64,000 bases of DNA, from assembly GCA_963784885.1 (NCBI GenBank), contig CAWATA010000005.1, positions 1 through 64,000 of the forward strand. The letters run 5' to 3'. The first letter of the stretch is position 1. Each line of letters starts with the position of its first letter. This DNA comes from RHKX01 sp963784885. Its GTDB lineage: Bacteria; Actinomycetota; Thermoleophilia; Solirubrobacterales; 70-9. This document shows positions 16,631 to 26,367 of this stretch, in pieces. The translations under genes were made by a program, and so were the position numbers. The notes under the pieces are model-generated. The model did no database searches. It was not told where the DNA came from and saw nothing but the letters and a program-made list of their open reading frames with translations.

Positions 16631-18136
16631 CTAGCCGCCGGAATTGACGTGAGGGTAGTTCGTCTTCTCGTTCGGCGGACCGCCGATCGAGTTGATCTTG
16701 CCCTGCTGGCGGCACGGTGGTGCCGGGACCGCGTCGGTGGTCGTGATGCCGAGACCGCCCATCGCATAGATCTGGGTCCGGTCGTAGAGGTCGTTCGTGA
16801 AGTCGCCCTGATCGAGGGTCGCCGACAGGCCGCCGCTGCAGTTCGCCGTGTAGAAGCTGTCGAGCCCCTGGGAGAGCTTGGTGTAGCCGCCGGGCTTCAC
16901 GTATGCGTTGACCCTCGCGGTCTTGTACGGGCTCGGCGGCGAAGCGAGCACGCCCGGATTGAGCGGACCCGTTGCGCGGATGAACTTGACGATCTTGCTC
17001 TGGCCCTGCGGGATGATGCCGCCGTTCAGCGCCGACGACGTGTTGCCGAGGAACGCGGTCACCTCCTTCTTGTACTTGTCGACCGTGTCGACGATCGGGA
17101 TCAGCTCGTCGAAGTACGGGTCGAGCCGGCCCAGGAAGGGGGGCAACTGGTCGTCGAGAACTACCCGCAGGGAGCTGAAGCCGGGCTCGGCCCTCTGGAT
17201 CACCGGCTTCAGGCCGTTGAAGAACCGCTTCGCCTCCGGCGCCAGTCGCTTCAGCGCGACGAACGTGCCGCTGAGCTGGCGGGCGACCGGCCGGAGCTGT
17301 GTGACCAGCGGGTCGGTATCGGTGGAGAAGCGATCGAGGCGTTCGAGCGTCAGCTTCGACTCGTCGAGGAAGGTGGGCAGGATCGTGAAGATCTGACGGA
17401 TCTCGGCGTTGCGTGCGGCCGTCGTCGAGAAGACCGACTCCGTGTTCTGGATCAGCGAGCGGAGCTCACCCGGCTGCTTGCTGATCGCGTCGAACGTCGT
17501 CCCGCCGTCGGCCAGCAGCTTCTTCACCGCGAGGCGCTGCGAGTCGAGGATGCGGAGCAGGTCGTCGGCCCGCTCCGCGAAGGGGTCGAGATTGCCGAGC
17601 GCAGCGTTGAGGTCGACGCCGCGGCCGCGGAAGGCGATCGCACCGTCGGCCATCCAGGTCTGGAAAGCAGCCCGGGTCGGCTCGTCGAACGCCCGGAAGA
17701 TCTCGTCGAGCTGGACGGCATCGGAGACCTGCGCATCCGGCAACGTCCCGCCCTCGGGCAGCGGGGGCGCGTCCCGGTTGCCGGGGGTCAGTTCGACGTA
17801 CGTCTCGCCGAGCAGCGTCTTCTGGCGCAGCATCGCCCTCGTGTCGGAGGGGATCGGTGCGTATTTCGGATCGATCTCGAGCGTCGCGTCGGCGAGCCCG
17901 TCGTCGCTGAGCTCGATCGCCTTGACCTTGCCGACTGACACGCCGGAGATCCGGACATCGGACTCGACCGCCACCTGGCTCGCCTCGTCGAAGTGGACGT
18001 CGACTCGGTAGCTCTCCGACTTCAGCGGGACCGGCCCGCCGAAGGCCAGCCAGAGGAACAGCAGCAGCCCGAAGCAGGACAGCGCGAAGCCCGCGGCGAT
18101 CGCGATTCGGCCAAGTGTCGGTGGACGTGTCTCCAT
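16631..18136 (-). CDS. Mce family protein, sixth and last of the cluster
   Basis: Mce (MlaD-domain) proteins form the shaft that moves lipids or sterols between membranes. The protein has 501 residues: a membrane anchor near residues 12-32 (AGFALSCFGLLLFLWLAF), then the MlaD domain (YRVDVHFDEASQVAVESDVRISGV, GEVYVELTPG-like GETYVELTPG), then a long helical region and a C-terminal tail rich in Gly and Asn. Like the others it lacks enzymatic motifs. It starts nine bases after the previous gene and ends the operon, 237 bases from the paralogue promoter region. Confidence 0.85.
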   Translation of the reverse strand: METRPPTLGRIAIAAGFALSCFGLLLFLWLAFGGPVPLKSESYRVDVHFDEASQVAVESDVRISGVSVGKVKAIELSDDGLADATLEIDPKYAPIPSDTRAMLRQKTLLGETYVELTPGNRDAPPLPEGGTLPDAQVSDAVQLDEIFRAFDEPTRAAFQTWMADGAIAFRGRGVDLNAALGNLDPFAERADDLLRILDSQRLAVKKLLADGGTTFDAISKQPGELRSLIQNTESVFSTTAARNAEIRQIFTILPTFLDESKLTLERLDRFSTDTDPLVTQLRPVARQLSGTFVALKRLAPEAKRFFNGLKPVIQRAEPGFSSLRVVLDDQLPPFLGRLDPYFDELIPIVDTVDKYKKEVTAFLGNTSSALNGGIIPQGQSKIVKFIRATGPLNPGVLASPPSPYKTARVNAYVKPGGYTKLSQGLDSFYTANCSGGLSATLDQGDFTNDLYDRTQIYAMGGLGITTTDAVPAPPCRQQGKINSIGGPPNEKTNYPHVNSGG

Positions 18137-18145
18137 GGCTGTCGG

Positions 18146-19675
18146 TTAGGGAGCGCTTCCGGTCGTGTCGGTGGCGGAGCTCTGGGTCCCGGTCGAGACA
18201 TCGCCGGTCGTCGTCTCGTCGGTGCTGGTCGTGCTCGTCGTCTCGTCGGTCGTCGTGGAGGTCGTGCTCGTCGTCTCGTCGGTCGTCGTCTGGTCGGTGC
18301 CGGCCTCATCGGATTGACCGCCGCCGGAGGCGTCGACCTTGCCCTTGGTCCTGAACAGCGGCGGGCAGATCTCCTCGGAGGTCGGCAGGCGAGTCAGATC
18401 ACGCGCGGTCGCCAGGGCCGGCCGCGTGGCGACGAGGCTGTCGGCGAGGCGCGACGTGAAACAGGTGTAGGTGAACAGGCCGCGAAGGGTCGGGCCGAGC
18501 CCGTCCTGGGTCAGGAAGCCGGAGTTGAAGTTGTGGTTGAACCAGCTCAGGTAGAAGAGGTAGCTCTCGCCGCTTCCCGACGGGTTGTAGGCGAGCGCGT
18601 TGACGAGCTGGTTGAGCTCGGTGAACCCGCCCTTGAGCTCGTTCGAGGACTCCTTCAGCGGGTCTGCGGCACGGCGGAGGTCGGTGATCATCGTGTCGAC
18701 CTTCTGGGTGAACGGGCGCAGCTGGGTGCGGACTGTCGGCTCGGTCTTGCGGAAGAACGGCCGCAGCGCCCGCAGCGCCGGGCCGAGGGCGCGTGCCTGC
18801 GGCGTCAGGTCGGTCAGGGCGGGCTTCAGCTGCGCCGACAGCGTCGCGCCGGAACCAAGCGCGCCACGGGTCGCACGAAGCGCGCCGGGCAGTTCCCGGA
18901 GGGTCTGACGCAGATTCGCCTCGGACTCCGCGAACGCGCCGAAGACGGCGTCCTGTGACTTCACGAAACCGGTCAGGTTCGTGTCCGACTTCGAGACCTC
19001 CTGGGCGATCAGCTTGAAGTTCGTGATCACGCGGCGGAGGTTGTTGCGGCGCTTCGCGATCTCGCCGTTGATCTTCGCGATGTCGCGAACGGTCGGGTCG
19101 AGGCGGCGCAGGACCTGTGCGAAGTTCTGGCTCTTCTCCCGGGTCCCGAGCGCCTCGGCGCCGCCGGCGAGGAGCAGCCGCAGGTAGGCGCGGGTGTCGC
19201 CGTCGAGCGAGGCGAGGATCTGGTCGGGATTGACGTTCGGCGCTGAGTTGGCGAGCGGGATCGTGAAGCCCTCGGGGATCTCGCCCTGCTCGGTGCCTGC
19301 GTCGAGCTCGATCGTCATGTCCTGCAGCCCGGTGCGAGGGCGCAGGAGCGCCGAAGCATCAGGGTGGATGAGCTCGGCGAACTCGGGCTCGACCTGCATC
19401 GTCACCACCGCGACGCCGTCCTCGAGGTCGACGCGGGTGACGTCCCCGATCTCGACGCCCGAGAGGTTCACCGTCTGGCCCTGACCGGGGGTGACCGCCT
19501 GCGCGGTCTGGAACTCGGTCTTGAGCTCGAAGCGGTCCTCGCCGAGGAAGGGGAACCAGGACGGCAGCGCCGTGCTCTGCTGGGAGAGGATCACGAACAG
19601 GGCGGTGAGGCCGATCGCCGCGAGAACCAGGATCGCGATGAAGTCGCGCGTGTATGTCCGCAGTGCCTTCTTCAT
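18146..19675 (-). CDS. Mce family protein, fifth of the cluster
   Basis: The protein has 509 residues. A basic N-terminus (MKKALRTYTRDF) and one membrane segment (IAILVLAAIGLTALFVIL) precede the MlaD domain with VTPGQGQTVNLSGVEIGDVT and LQDMTIELDAG. The central region is helical and the last 70 residues are an unusual Thr/Ser/Glu/Asp-rich tail encoded by a repetitive stretch at 18170-18310. The start overlaps the stop of the upstream gene by four bases. Confidence 0.85.
   Translation of the reverse strand: MKKALRTYTRDFIAILVLAAIGLTALFVILSQQSTALPSWFPFLGEDRFELKTEFQTAQAVTPGQGQTVNLSGVEIGDVTRVDLEDGVAVVTMQVEPEFAELIHPDASALLRPRTGLQDMTIELDAGTEQGEIPEGFTIPLANSAPNVNPDQILASLDGDTRAYLRLLLAGGAEALGTREKSQNFAQVLRRLDPTVRDIAKINGEIAKRRNNLRRVITNFKLIAQEVSKSDTNLTGFVKSQDAVFGAFAESEANLRQTLRELPGALRATRGALGSGATLSAQLKPALTDLTPQARALGPALRALRPFFRKTEPTVRTQLRPFTQKVDTMITDLRRAADPLKESSNELKGGFTELNQLVNALAYNPSGSGESYLFYLSWFNHNFNSGFLTQDGLGPTLRGLFTYTCFTSRLADSLVATRPALATARDLTRLPTSEEICPPLFRTKGKVDASGGGQSDEAGTDQTTTDETTSTTSTTTDETTSTTSTDETTTGDVSTGTQSSATDTTGSAP
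18170..18310. repeat. Imperfect tandem repeats encoding a TTTDETTST tail
   Basis: Units of about 27-30 bases (GTCGTCTCGTCGGTCGTCGT and variants) repeat several times within the last 55 codons of the fifth mce gene. On the minus strand they encode repeated TTDETTSTTS. Such short repeats can gain or lose units by slippage. Confidence 0.7.
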
Positions 19676-21219
19676 GGGACGATCGGGAACGTCGTGGGCG
19701 CGACGGTCGGAGAGCCGACCGCGCTCTGGGGCCCGTTCAGGTTCGGCGGGTCACTCTGGTAGCAGGGCACGTCGGTCCGGACCGGCGGCGCGCTCGAGGG
19801 CTTCAGCGGCTGGGTCCCCACGGGCTGGGCGATGCCGCGGCCGTAGTTGACGTTGTCGGGACGATCCGGATTCGGGTCGCCGCCCGGTATCGGGGCCTCG
19901 ACCGGGTATGGGCCACCACCCGGCTGGACTCGGAGGTACTGACCGTTGCCATCGAAGTTCGCACCCTGCCCGGCCTGCCCCACGGTGCTGTAGAAGAACT
20001 CGCGGAAGCTCGTCTGCCCGGTGGCGAAGTCGTCGTTGATGACCTGATTGCCGGTCGGGGTGAGGACCTGGGTCTGGCAGCGGCTGAAGCGGCCGAGCTG
20101 GAGCAGCAGGCCGTTCAGGTTGGCCGTGCCCTGCGAGAGCAGTGGCGTGGCGGCGTGCAGATCGCTGACGATGCCGCCGAGCTCGTTCTTCTGAACGAGC
20201 TTGTCGGTCTGGCGCAGCCACGGCGTCCCAGCTCGGATCGTGCCCGGCAGCTCCTTGACGCTCGGCGTCAGCTCGCGGGCGAAGCTGCGCAGCGGCGGGA
20301 AGGCCGCGTTGATGACCGGCAGGTCGCGCTGCGCCTGCTCGACGGTCGGCGCGAGCTCGGCGAGCGTGTCCTGGAGGCTCTGCGACTCCGCCGCCAGCGC
20401 TCCGGTCGTGATCGAGAAGTTGGTGATCAGATCGCTGAGCTCGGTGTCGACGCTGGCGAGCTGCTGGAAGGTGCTGGCGCTCGCCTTGATCAGGCCACGG
20501 AGATCGCCGGCCTGCTCGCCGAGCAGTGCCTGGCTGACCTGCGAGGAGCTCTTCCCCGCCTCGGCGCCGTAGTCGAAGCTCTGGTTGATCGCCTCGGCGC
20601 CCGAGAGGCCCTTGACCTCCGGGTCCATGCCGATGTCCATCTCCGCCGTCGGCTCGTCGACCAGCGCCGACCCGTACCCGGCGAGAAGGTCGCCGAGGTT
20701 CCTGCGATCGGGCTTCTGGAGCGTCGTCAGGACCTCGTCGAGCTGGACCGCCGTCGCGGTCTGGGTGACCGGAATCGAACCGCCGTCCGGCAGGTCGGGC
20801 GCACCCGGGCTGCCGGGCCGGAGGTCGAGGAAGAAGTTGCCCTCGAGGAACAGGCGCGGACGGATCGTGAGCCGGGCGTCGTCGTGGATCGGCAGGCCCT
20901 CCTGATCGACGGTGAAAGTGACCTTGGCGGCACCTTCGCCGTCGGACTCGACCTTGGTGACCTCGCCGACGTTGACCCCGGCGATCCGGACCGGTGCGGT
21001 CTCGCGCAGGGTCGAGGCGTTGCTGAACGTCGCCGTCGCGGTGTAGCCGGGGCTGCTCCACGGCAGTTCCTTCGTGTAGGCGAAGTAGCTGAGGATCAGC
21101 AGCACGAACAGGACGAGCACGCCGGTCTTGAAGAAGCTCAGACCGAGCGGCGGGCGGTGGTAGATGCCCTCGTTGAAATCCTGCTTGGCTCCCGGCTTGG
21201 AGCGGCGCGAGCGGGCCAT
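19672..21219 (-). CDS. Mce family protein, fourth of the cluster
   Basis: The protein has 515 residues: a basic cytoplasmic end (MARSRRSKPGAKQDF), a membrane segment (FFKTGVLVLFVLLILSYFAY), the MlaD domain (TATATFSNASTLRETAPVRIAGVNVGEV and EGNFFLDLRPG), a helical region and a Gly/Pro/Asn-rich C-terminus with an isolated Cys pair. The ATG at 21219 shares one base with the stop of the upstream gene (TGATG). Confidence 0.85.
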   Translation of the reverse strand: MARSRRSKPGAKQDFNEGIYHRPPLGLSFFKTGVLVLFVLLILSYFAYTKELPWSSPGYTATATFSNASTLRETAPVRIAGVNVGEVTKVESDGEGAAKVTFTVDQEGLPIHDDARLTIRPRLFLEGNFFLDLRPGSPGAPDLPDGGSIPVTQTATAVQLDEVLTTLQKPDRRNLGDLLAGYGSALVDEPTAEMDIGMDPEVKGLSGAEAINQSFDYGAEAGKSSSQVSQALLGEQAGDLRGLIKASASTFQQLASVDTELSDLITNFSITTGALAAESQSLQDTLAELAPTVEQAQRDLPVINAAFPPLRSFARELTPSVKELPGTIRAGTPWLRQTDKLVQKNELGGIVSDLHAATPLLSQGTANLNGLLLQLGRFSRCQTQVLTPTGNQVINDDFATGQTSFREFFYSTVGQAGQGANFDGNGQYLRVQPGGGPYPVEAPIPGGDPNPDRPDNVNYGRGIAQPVGTQPLKPSSAPPVRTDVPCYQSDPPNLNGPQSAVGSPTVAPTTFPIVP

Positions 21220-22682
21220 CACTTGCCACCTCCCTTGCGGAGCTGGAACGGGATCTGATCCTCGGTCCGGATTCCCTGGTTGCCGGGGACGTTGCCGATC
21301 ACCTGCTTGCCGATCGCGTAGTCCTCGTTGCCGGCCTCGCACTCGGTCGGGCTCTGGCCGGCTGCGGCCGTGTTCGGGTAGGGGTTGACATGGAGGAAGT
21401 TGGCCCGAGAGAGCGGGTCGACCGGGTCGCCGCCGCCGTTTGCCGGCGCCGAGGAGGGGCCGCCCTCGTTGTTCGGGCCGGACGGCACGTTGAGGGCGTT
21501 GGCCCGCTGCCAGTTGCCGTTGGAGTTGCCCTTGCTCGTCGCGTCGGACGCATTCCGGAAGAGCAGCGTCGCGTAGTTGCAGACCGACTGCGCCGGGGCG
21601 ATGAACTTGAGGGCCGGGCCGACCGACTCGGAGAGGTCGATCAGGCGGCCGATGCCCTGGCGGACGTCGCCGTCGTCGTTGAACCGCCGCAGCGCCGCCG
21701 CGGTCGGCGGAAGCTGATCGTTGAGCTGCGGGGTCGCGCGCAGTACCGGGACACCGACACGGAGTGCCGAGGCGATCGTGTCGGCGGAGACCGCCGCGGC
21801 GGCGGTGCCCGGCTGGAGGTCGACGAAGAGCTTGCGGGAGTTGACGAGGAACGGTCGGATCCGCGGCAGCGTGTCGCTGGCCGTGCGGAGGGTCACCGGC
21901 GTCTTCGAGATCGTCTCCTGCAGGTAGGGACGGGCGACGTCGGCGAACGCGGCGAGCGTGGTGTCGAGGTCGACGAACATCTGCGCCTGAGTCTGCGCGA
22001 CGGGGGCCACCTCGGAGGCGGACTGCGAGAGCGCGGTGAAGAACGGCCCGATGCCGGTCCGGGGGTCGGAGATGTCTCGCATGACCCGCTCGAGTCGAGG
22101 CATCAGCGGCTTCAGTGCGCCGATCGCGGCATTGATGTTCGGACCGCGACCGGCGAGCGCGTTGCCGAACTCGGTCAGGTTCTCCTGGATGTTCTTCTGC
22201 GTGGGCTCGTCGAAGGTCGAGAGCAGCTCGTCGAACTCGACGGGCTCGGGACGCGCGGCTGACAGCGGCAGCACCGAACCGGCCGCATAGCCCTGATCGG
22301 AGGTGCCGCGGACGATCTGGACGTACTTGAGGCCGAGCGCCGAACGCGAGCGGATGACCACCGTCGAGTCCTCCGGCAGCGGCTCGACCGACTTGTCGAG
22401 CTTCATCGCCAGCTCCGCCGAGTAGGTCCCATCGTCCTGGACGACCGGGTTGATCGACTCGACGATTCCGACCCGGACGCCGCCGATCCGGACCTCGTTG
22501 CCGGGCACCAGCGCCGCCGCGTTCGGGACCTGGGCCGTAAGCCGGTAGGACTGCACGAACGGCAAGCCGTTGTTGGCGTTGTAGGCGAGGAATACCGCGA
22601 GGATCGTGATCAGCACCGCGAGAGCGCCGATCACCGTCGGGTTCCGGAATGCCGCGTTGAGGGGAGTCTGCCCGCGCCGCAT
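21219..22682 (-). CDS. Mce family protein, third of the cluster
   Basis: The protein has 487 residues. A short basic N-terminus and membrane helix (VIGALAVLITILAVFLAY) precede the MlaD domain, where ALVPGNEVRIGGVRVGIVESI and LGLKYVQIVRG are visible. The helical domain follows and a C-terminal Asn/Gly-rich tail ends in QLRKGGGK. It overlaps its neighbours by one base on both sides, which points to tight translational coupling. Confidence 0.85.
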   Translation of the reverse strand: MRRGQTPLNAAFRNPTVIGALAVLITILAVFLAYNANNGLPFVQSYRLTAQVPNAAALVPGNEVRIGGVRVGIVESINPVVQDDGTYSAELAMKLDKSVEPLPEDSTVVIRSRSALGLKYVQIVRGTSDQGYAAGSVLPLSAARPEPVEFDELLSTFDEPTQKNIQENLTEFGNALAGRGPNINAAIGALKPLMPRLERVMRDISDPRTGIGPFFTALSQSASEVAPVAQTQAQMFVDLDTTLAAFADVARPYLQETISKTPVTLRTASDTLPRIRPFLVNSRKLFVDLQPGTAAAAVSADTIASALRVGVPVLRATPQLNDQLPPTAAALRRFNDDGDVRQGIGRLIDLSESVGPALKFIAPAQSVCNYATLLFRNASDATSKGNSNGNWQRANALNVPSGPNNEGGPSSAPANGGGDPVDPLSRANFLHVNPYPNTAAAGQSPTECEAGNEDYAIGKQVIGNVPGNQGIRTEDQIPFQLRKGGGK

Positions 22683-24163
22683 CAGCCGCCGCTCCCGATC
22701 AGGAAGTTGAGGAGGTCCTTGGTCCCCTTGCCGGTATCCGCGGTGGTCGTGTCGCCGGTGGGCTGCCCACCGGTTTCCGAGGGGGCGCTCAGCTCACCGG
22801 CACCCGCGACTTCCGGCACCGGAAGGCCCGACTTCTTCGGTTTGTCGGGCACGTCGTAGAGCTTCGCCGAGCTCGCCGCCGACGTGTTCTGATCGAACCA
22901 GTTGGCATCGCAACCGGTGACCGGGACGATGTCGTACTCGACGCAGTTGGAGATCTGCAGCTGGGCGAGCAGGAAATGGCCCGTGTCGTCGAAGCCGTTG
23001 AGCGAGTTCGAGGCGTTGAGGATGAACTTGGTCAGGTAGTCGATGCCGCCCGTGCGCCGGAGCGTCATCAGGAGCTGGTTGAGGTTCCGGGCGCCCGGAA
23101 TCGACTTCTCGCCGGCCTTGCGGAGCTGGCGGATAACCGGCGAGGAGGCGGCGAGGTCGTCCTGAGAGGCCTGGGCGTTGTCGCCGAGGTTGGTCAGCGA
23201 TACGGTCGCCGCGCGGGAGAACGGCCGCAACAGGCGGGTGGCGTCGGTCAGCCCCGGCGCGGCCTTCCGCAGGTTGACCGCGACCGGCGTCGCCTGGTCG
23301 GCGAAGCCGCGCAAGGCCACCATCGTGCTCCGGAGCTCGCGGAGCGCGTTCGGGAACTCGTCGAAGCCTGCGACGATGTCGTTGCTGCGTTCAGCCGAGG
23401 CCGTGCCGGCGATCGCGGCGTTGCGGATGAACCCGGCCAGGTGCTGTCGCTGCTCCGAGAGCGGCGTCAGGATCGTGTCGCTGTCGACGGCGAGCTGGGC
23501 GAGCTGCTTGTTCTGCTTCGCGAGGGTGGCGAGAACCTTGTCGGTCTGCTCGAGCGCCGGGTCGGCGCGGCGGATCACGGCGGCCAGATCGGGGCCGCGG
23601 GCGGCGAGCCCGGCGCCGAGGTCGTTGAGGATCAGCCGAAAGCGCTCCACCTCGGGCTGGCGGGTGATGTTGTTGACGAGGTCGAGGTCGACCTGCTTGC
23701 CGTTGTTCTCGATCGGCAGGAAGAACTGGCCGGCGCCGATCTCGCCGTCGGCGATCTGCTCGAGCGGCGGCGGCGATTCGGAGCCCGGGGCTCGCGGCTG
23801 GGTCGGCTCGCACTCGACGTACTTCTCGCCGAGCAGCGACTGCGGGCGGATCAGGCAACTCGCGTCGGAGAGCCAGTTCTTGAACCCCGAATCGGTGATG
23901 TTGAGCACCGCCACCGCCTTGCCGGGCTCCTCGTCGCCGTTGCGCTTGACCGGCTCGCCCGGGAGCGAGACCGTGACCTCGTCGACCGTGCCGACCGTGG
24001 CACCTGCGATCCGCACCTCCTCACCGTTCACCAGGAAGCCGGCGCTGTCGAAATAGGCGCGGACCTTGTAGGTGCCGTCGTCGTCGCCCTCGCCGGACGC
24101 GCTTGCTGCGACGAGCGCCGCCACGACGGCGAGGCCCGAGATGATTGTCAGGATCCGCCTCAT
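22682..24163 (-). CDS. Mce family protein, second of the cluster
   Basis: This 493-residue protein has a signal-like start (MRRILTIISGLAVVAALVAASASG) and no lipobox cysteine, unlike the lipoprotein MceE of mycobacteria. The MlaD domain follows: YKVRAYFDSAGFLVNGEEVRIAGATVG and LLGEKYVECEPTQP. Two cysteines occur in CLIRPQ and VECEPTQ, and two more in the C-terminal part (SNCVEY and TGCDANW). The gene overlaps the first gene of the cluster by four bases. Confidence 0.85.
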   Translation of the reverse strand: MRRILTIISGLAVVAALVAASASGEGDDDGTYKVRAYFDSAGFLVNGEEVRIAGATVGTVDEVTVSLPGEPVKRNGDEEPGKAVAVLNITDSGFKNWLSDASCLIRPQSLLGEKYVECEPTQPRAPGSESPPPLEQIADGEIGAGQFFLPIENNGKQVDLDLVNNITRQPEVERFRLILNDLGAGLAARGPDLAAVIRRADPALEQTDKVLATLAKQNKQLAQLAVDSDTILTPLSEQRQHLAGFIRNAAIAGTASAERSNDIVAGFDEFPNALRELRSTMVALRGFADQATPVAVNLRKAAPGLTDATRLLRPFSRAATVSLTNLGDNAQASQDDLAASSPVIRQLRKAGEKSIPGARNLNQLLMTLRRTGGIDYLTKFILNASNSLNGFDDTGHFLLAQLQISNCVEYDIVPVTGCDANWFDQNTSAASSAKLYDVPDKPKKSGLPVPEVAGAGELSAPSETGGQPTGDTTTADTGKGTKDLLNFLIGSGG

Positions 24164-25632
24164 GGCCCGGGCGGGATCCAGTTCGGGTTGCAGTCGGAGG
24201 CGTTGAGCCCGCTTGCCGGCCAGGCGGGCCCGACGAACGGGTTCGAAGCGTCGGGGGCGGGTGCAGAGGCGGCGCCCGGGCAGCGCTCGTTGTCGGCGGG
24301 ATCGATGACGTACGGCAGCGAGTTGGCGGCGGGATACTGGGCGGGCGGGCCGGTGTAGGCGGCCTGGAAGTTGCCCTCGAGCGTGTTCGTGCCGGTGTTG
24401 TAATCGAACGGGTTGGATGCGGCCGGCGAGACGCGCGCGTAGTGACCGTCGCCGTTGTAGTAGGCGGTGGTCTGGCCGAACTTCGCGAGCCACGCGAGCA
24501 GATCGGGCGTATAGGGGCGGAAGAACGCGAGGTCGTCCTGGGAGACGTTCATCGCCTTGATCGAGGCCGGCAGCGCCTTGCTGCCGCGCTTCTTGACCGT
24601 CGGCAGCTTCTTCAGCGTGTCGGCGAGATCGTTGTTCTGGCCCTGCAGCCGGGCGATGTCGGCGAGCTTGCTGAAGACCGGGGTGCTGTCGTTGGCGACC
24701 TTGGCGGTCTTGCGGAGGAACGGGGCGGCGTTCTTGGTCGCCGGGTAGGAGGCCTGCACGAGCGGATCGAGGTCGTCGAGCGCGGCTCGCAGGTTGACGT
24801 AGGTGGTGTTGGTCTGACGCAACGTCTCCGGCAGGGCGGCGAGGGAACGGTCGAGATCCTCGTTGCGGGCCGAGATCGCCGCCATCGTCTGGTTGGCCGT
24901 CGCGATCAGCGAGGTCAGATCCTCGCGGCGGTCGGCGAGCGCGCCGAAGGTCTGCGAGCCGGAGACGAGGAATCGCGACAGCGAGACCGAGTCAGTCGAG
25001 AGCTCCTGGAACAGCTTCGCCGAGGTGCTCAGGGACGGGTTGAGGAACTTGTAGGCCCGGTTGGCGAGCTCGCCCTTGCCGGCATAGACGGTGGCGTTGC
25101 CCTCGATGAACTTCTGCAGGGCGGCGCGCTCACGCGGGCGGAAGATGTTGAAGAGCTGGTCGATGTCGACCGGAGACGTCGTGTCCTCGCCGGTTATCGT
25201 CGACTTCGGCTCGATCTCGGGCAGGTTGTTCGCCCCCGGAGTGAGTGAGATGTATCGGTTGGCGACGCCGGAGAGCGACGTCTGACGGATCACCGCCGTC
25301 GTTCCCTCGCGGAGCGGCTCGTCCATCGTGACCCGGACAGCCGCCTGGTTGTCGTCGGTCAGATCGATCGAGTCGATCATGCCGACGCGCTGACCTGCGG
25401 TCAGCACCTCGTTGCCGGGCACGAGCTGGCCGCCCGTCTGAAAGAGCAGCGTGTACTTGTAGCCCCCGCCGCCGCCGAACAGCAGCACCACGACGACCGC
25501 GAACGCGACCAGGACCGCCGCGACCGCAGCGATCCGGGCGGGCGTCGATGCCCCCCGCTGCCCGTGGCCATTCAGGAAATGCGACGCAGGCGCAGCGGCT
25601 GCGCGCCGGTCCTCCCCACGTTTGCTGCTCAA
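24160..25632 (-). CDS. Mce family protein, first of the cluster
   Basis: The first gene of the operon encodes about 490 residues with a membrane segment (IAAVAAVLVAFAVVVVLLF) and the MlaD domain (YTLLFQTGGQLVPGNEVLTAGQRVG and ANRYISLTPGANN), then a long helical part and an Asn/Pro/Ala-rich tail ending in NPNWIPPGP. The TTG at 25632 is the preferred start because it has a GAGTGAGG stretch upstream and gives an N-terminus like the sisters; a longer frame to 25851 runs over the TetR gene and is unlikely. Confidence 0.78.
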   Translation of the reverse strand: MSSKRGEDRRAAAAPASHFLNGHGQRGASTPARIAAVAAVLVAFAVVVVLLFGGGGGYKYTLLFQTGGQLVPGNEVLTAGQRVGMIDSIDLTDDNQAAVRVTMDEPLREGTTAVIRQTSLSGVANRYISLTPGANNLPEIEPKSTITGEDTTSPVDIDQLFNIFRPRERAALQKFIEGNATVYAGKGELANRAYKFLNPSLSTSAKLFQELSTDSVSLSRFLVSGSQTFGALADRREDLTSLIATANQTMAAISARNEDLDRSLAALPETLRQTNTTYVNLRAALDDLDPLVQASYPATKNAAPFLRKTAKVANDSTPVFSKLADIARLQGQNNDLADTLKKLPTVKKRGSKALPASIKAMNVSQDDLAFFRPYTPDLLAWLAKFGQTTAYYNGDGHYARVSPAASNPFDYNTGTNTLEGNFQAAYTGPPAQYPAANSLPYVIDPADNERCPGAASAPAPDASNPFVGPAWPASGLNASDCNPNWIPPGP

Positions 25633-25738
25633 CGCTTGGGCCTCACTCGCTCTCCTGACAACCCCCGGAATGGGCAGCCTATCGGGACGGGGGGCGTCTG
25701 ACCACCTGCAACCGGCGCCTGGGCCGTGGCTGGCGGCT

Positions 25739-26332
25739 TCAGCCCGCCACGAAGAGCTGCCGCGCGGTCGCCCGGCCCGCCTCCAGAACCTCGCTCTGGT
25801 CGCGCTCGGGGTCCGAGAGCGCCTGCACGGCGAGCCCGTCGGCGATCGCAAAGAGGTAGGAGACGGTCGCCTCGGCGCCGAAGCGGAGCTCGATCACGCC
25901 CTCGGCGTCCTTCCCCTCGAGCGCCTTCGCCACGTGATCACGGGACTTGCGGAACAGCGCCCCGACCTCGCGCCCGATCTCGTCGTTGCGGCGGCCGGCG
26001 GCGAACAGCTCGAAGAGGACGATGAAGAACCCGGGATCGTTCTCGATCAGGTCCATCAGGTTCGAGACGAGGACGTCGAGGACGTCGTCGACGTCGCCGG
26101 CGGCGCGGAGCGGCTCGTCGAGCATCTGGACGCGGTTCTCGCTGTCGCGGCGGACGACCTCGACCAGCAGTCGCTCCTTCGTCCCGAAGTAGTAGTGGAG
26201 CAGGCCACGGCTGACGCCGGCGGCGGCGGCGACGTGCTCGAACGTAGCGCCGGCGATCCCGCGGGTCGCGACCGCGTCACGCATCGCGTTGACGATGCGG
26301 CCGGCGCTGTCACCGGTCAGCTCACGCGTCAC
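25739..26332 (-). CDS. TetR-family transcriptional regulator
   Basis: The protein has 197 residues. The N-terminal helix-turn-helix reads FEHVAAAAGVSRGLLHYYFGTKERLL (residues about 30-55). The C-terminal ligand domain is helical and acidic. It lies upstream of the mce cluster on the same strand with about 106 bases to the first Mce start, so it may control that operon. The ligand is unknown; lipids or fatty acids are plausible for a regulator beside mce. Confidence 0.85.
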   Translation of the reverse strand: MTRELTGDSAGRIVNAMRDAVATRGIAGATFEHVAAAAGVSRGLLHYYFGTKERLLVEVVRRDSENRVQMLDEPLRAAGDVDDVLDVLVSNLMDLIENDPGFFIVLFELFAAGRRNDEIGREVGALFRKSRDHVAKALEGKDAEGVIELRFGAEATVSYLFAIADGLAVQALSDPERDQSEVLEAGRATARQLFVAG

Positions 26333-26367
26333 GGCGGCACTTCCGCCAGCTCGGTGTCGGGTGGCGC

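Noticed and set aside
19654..21258. 534-residue plus-strand open frame
   Set aside because: It is the complement of the fourth Mce gene, whose domains are clear; the plus frame has the Arg/Asp/Leu-rich composition of antisense in GC-rich DNA.
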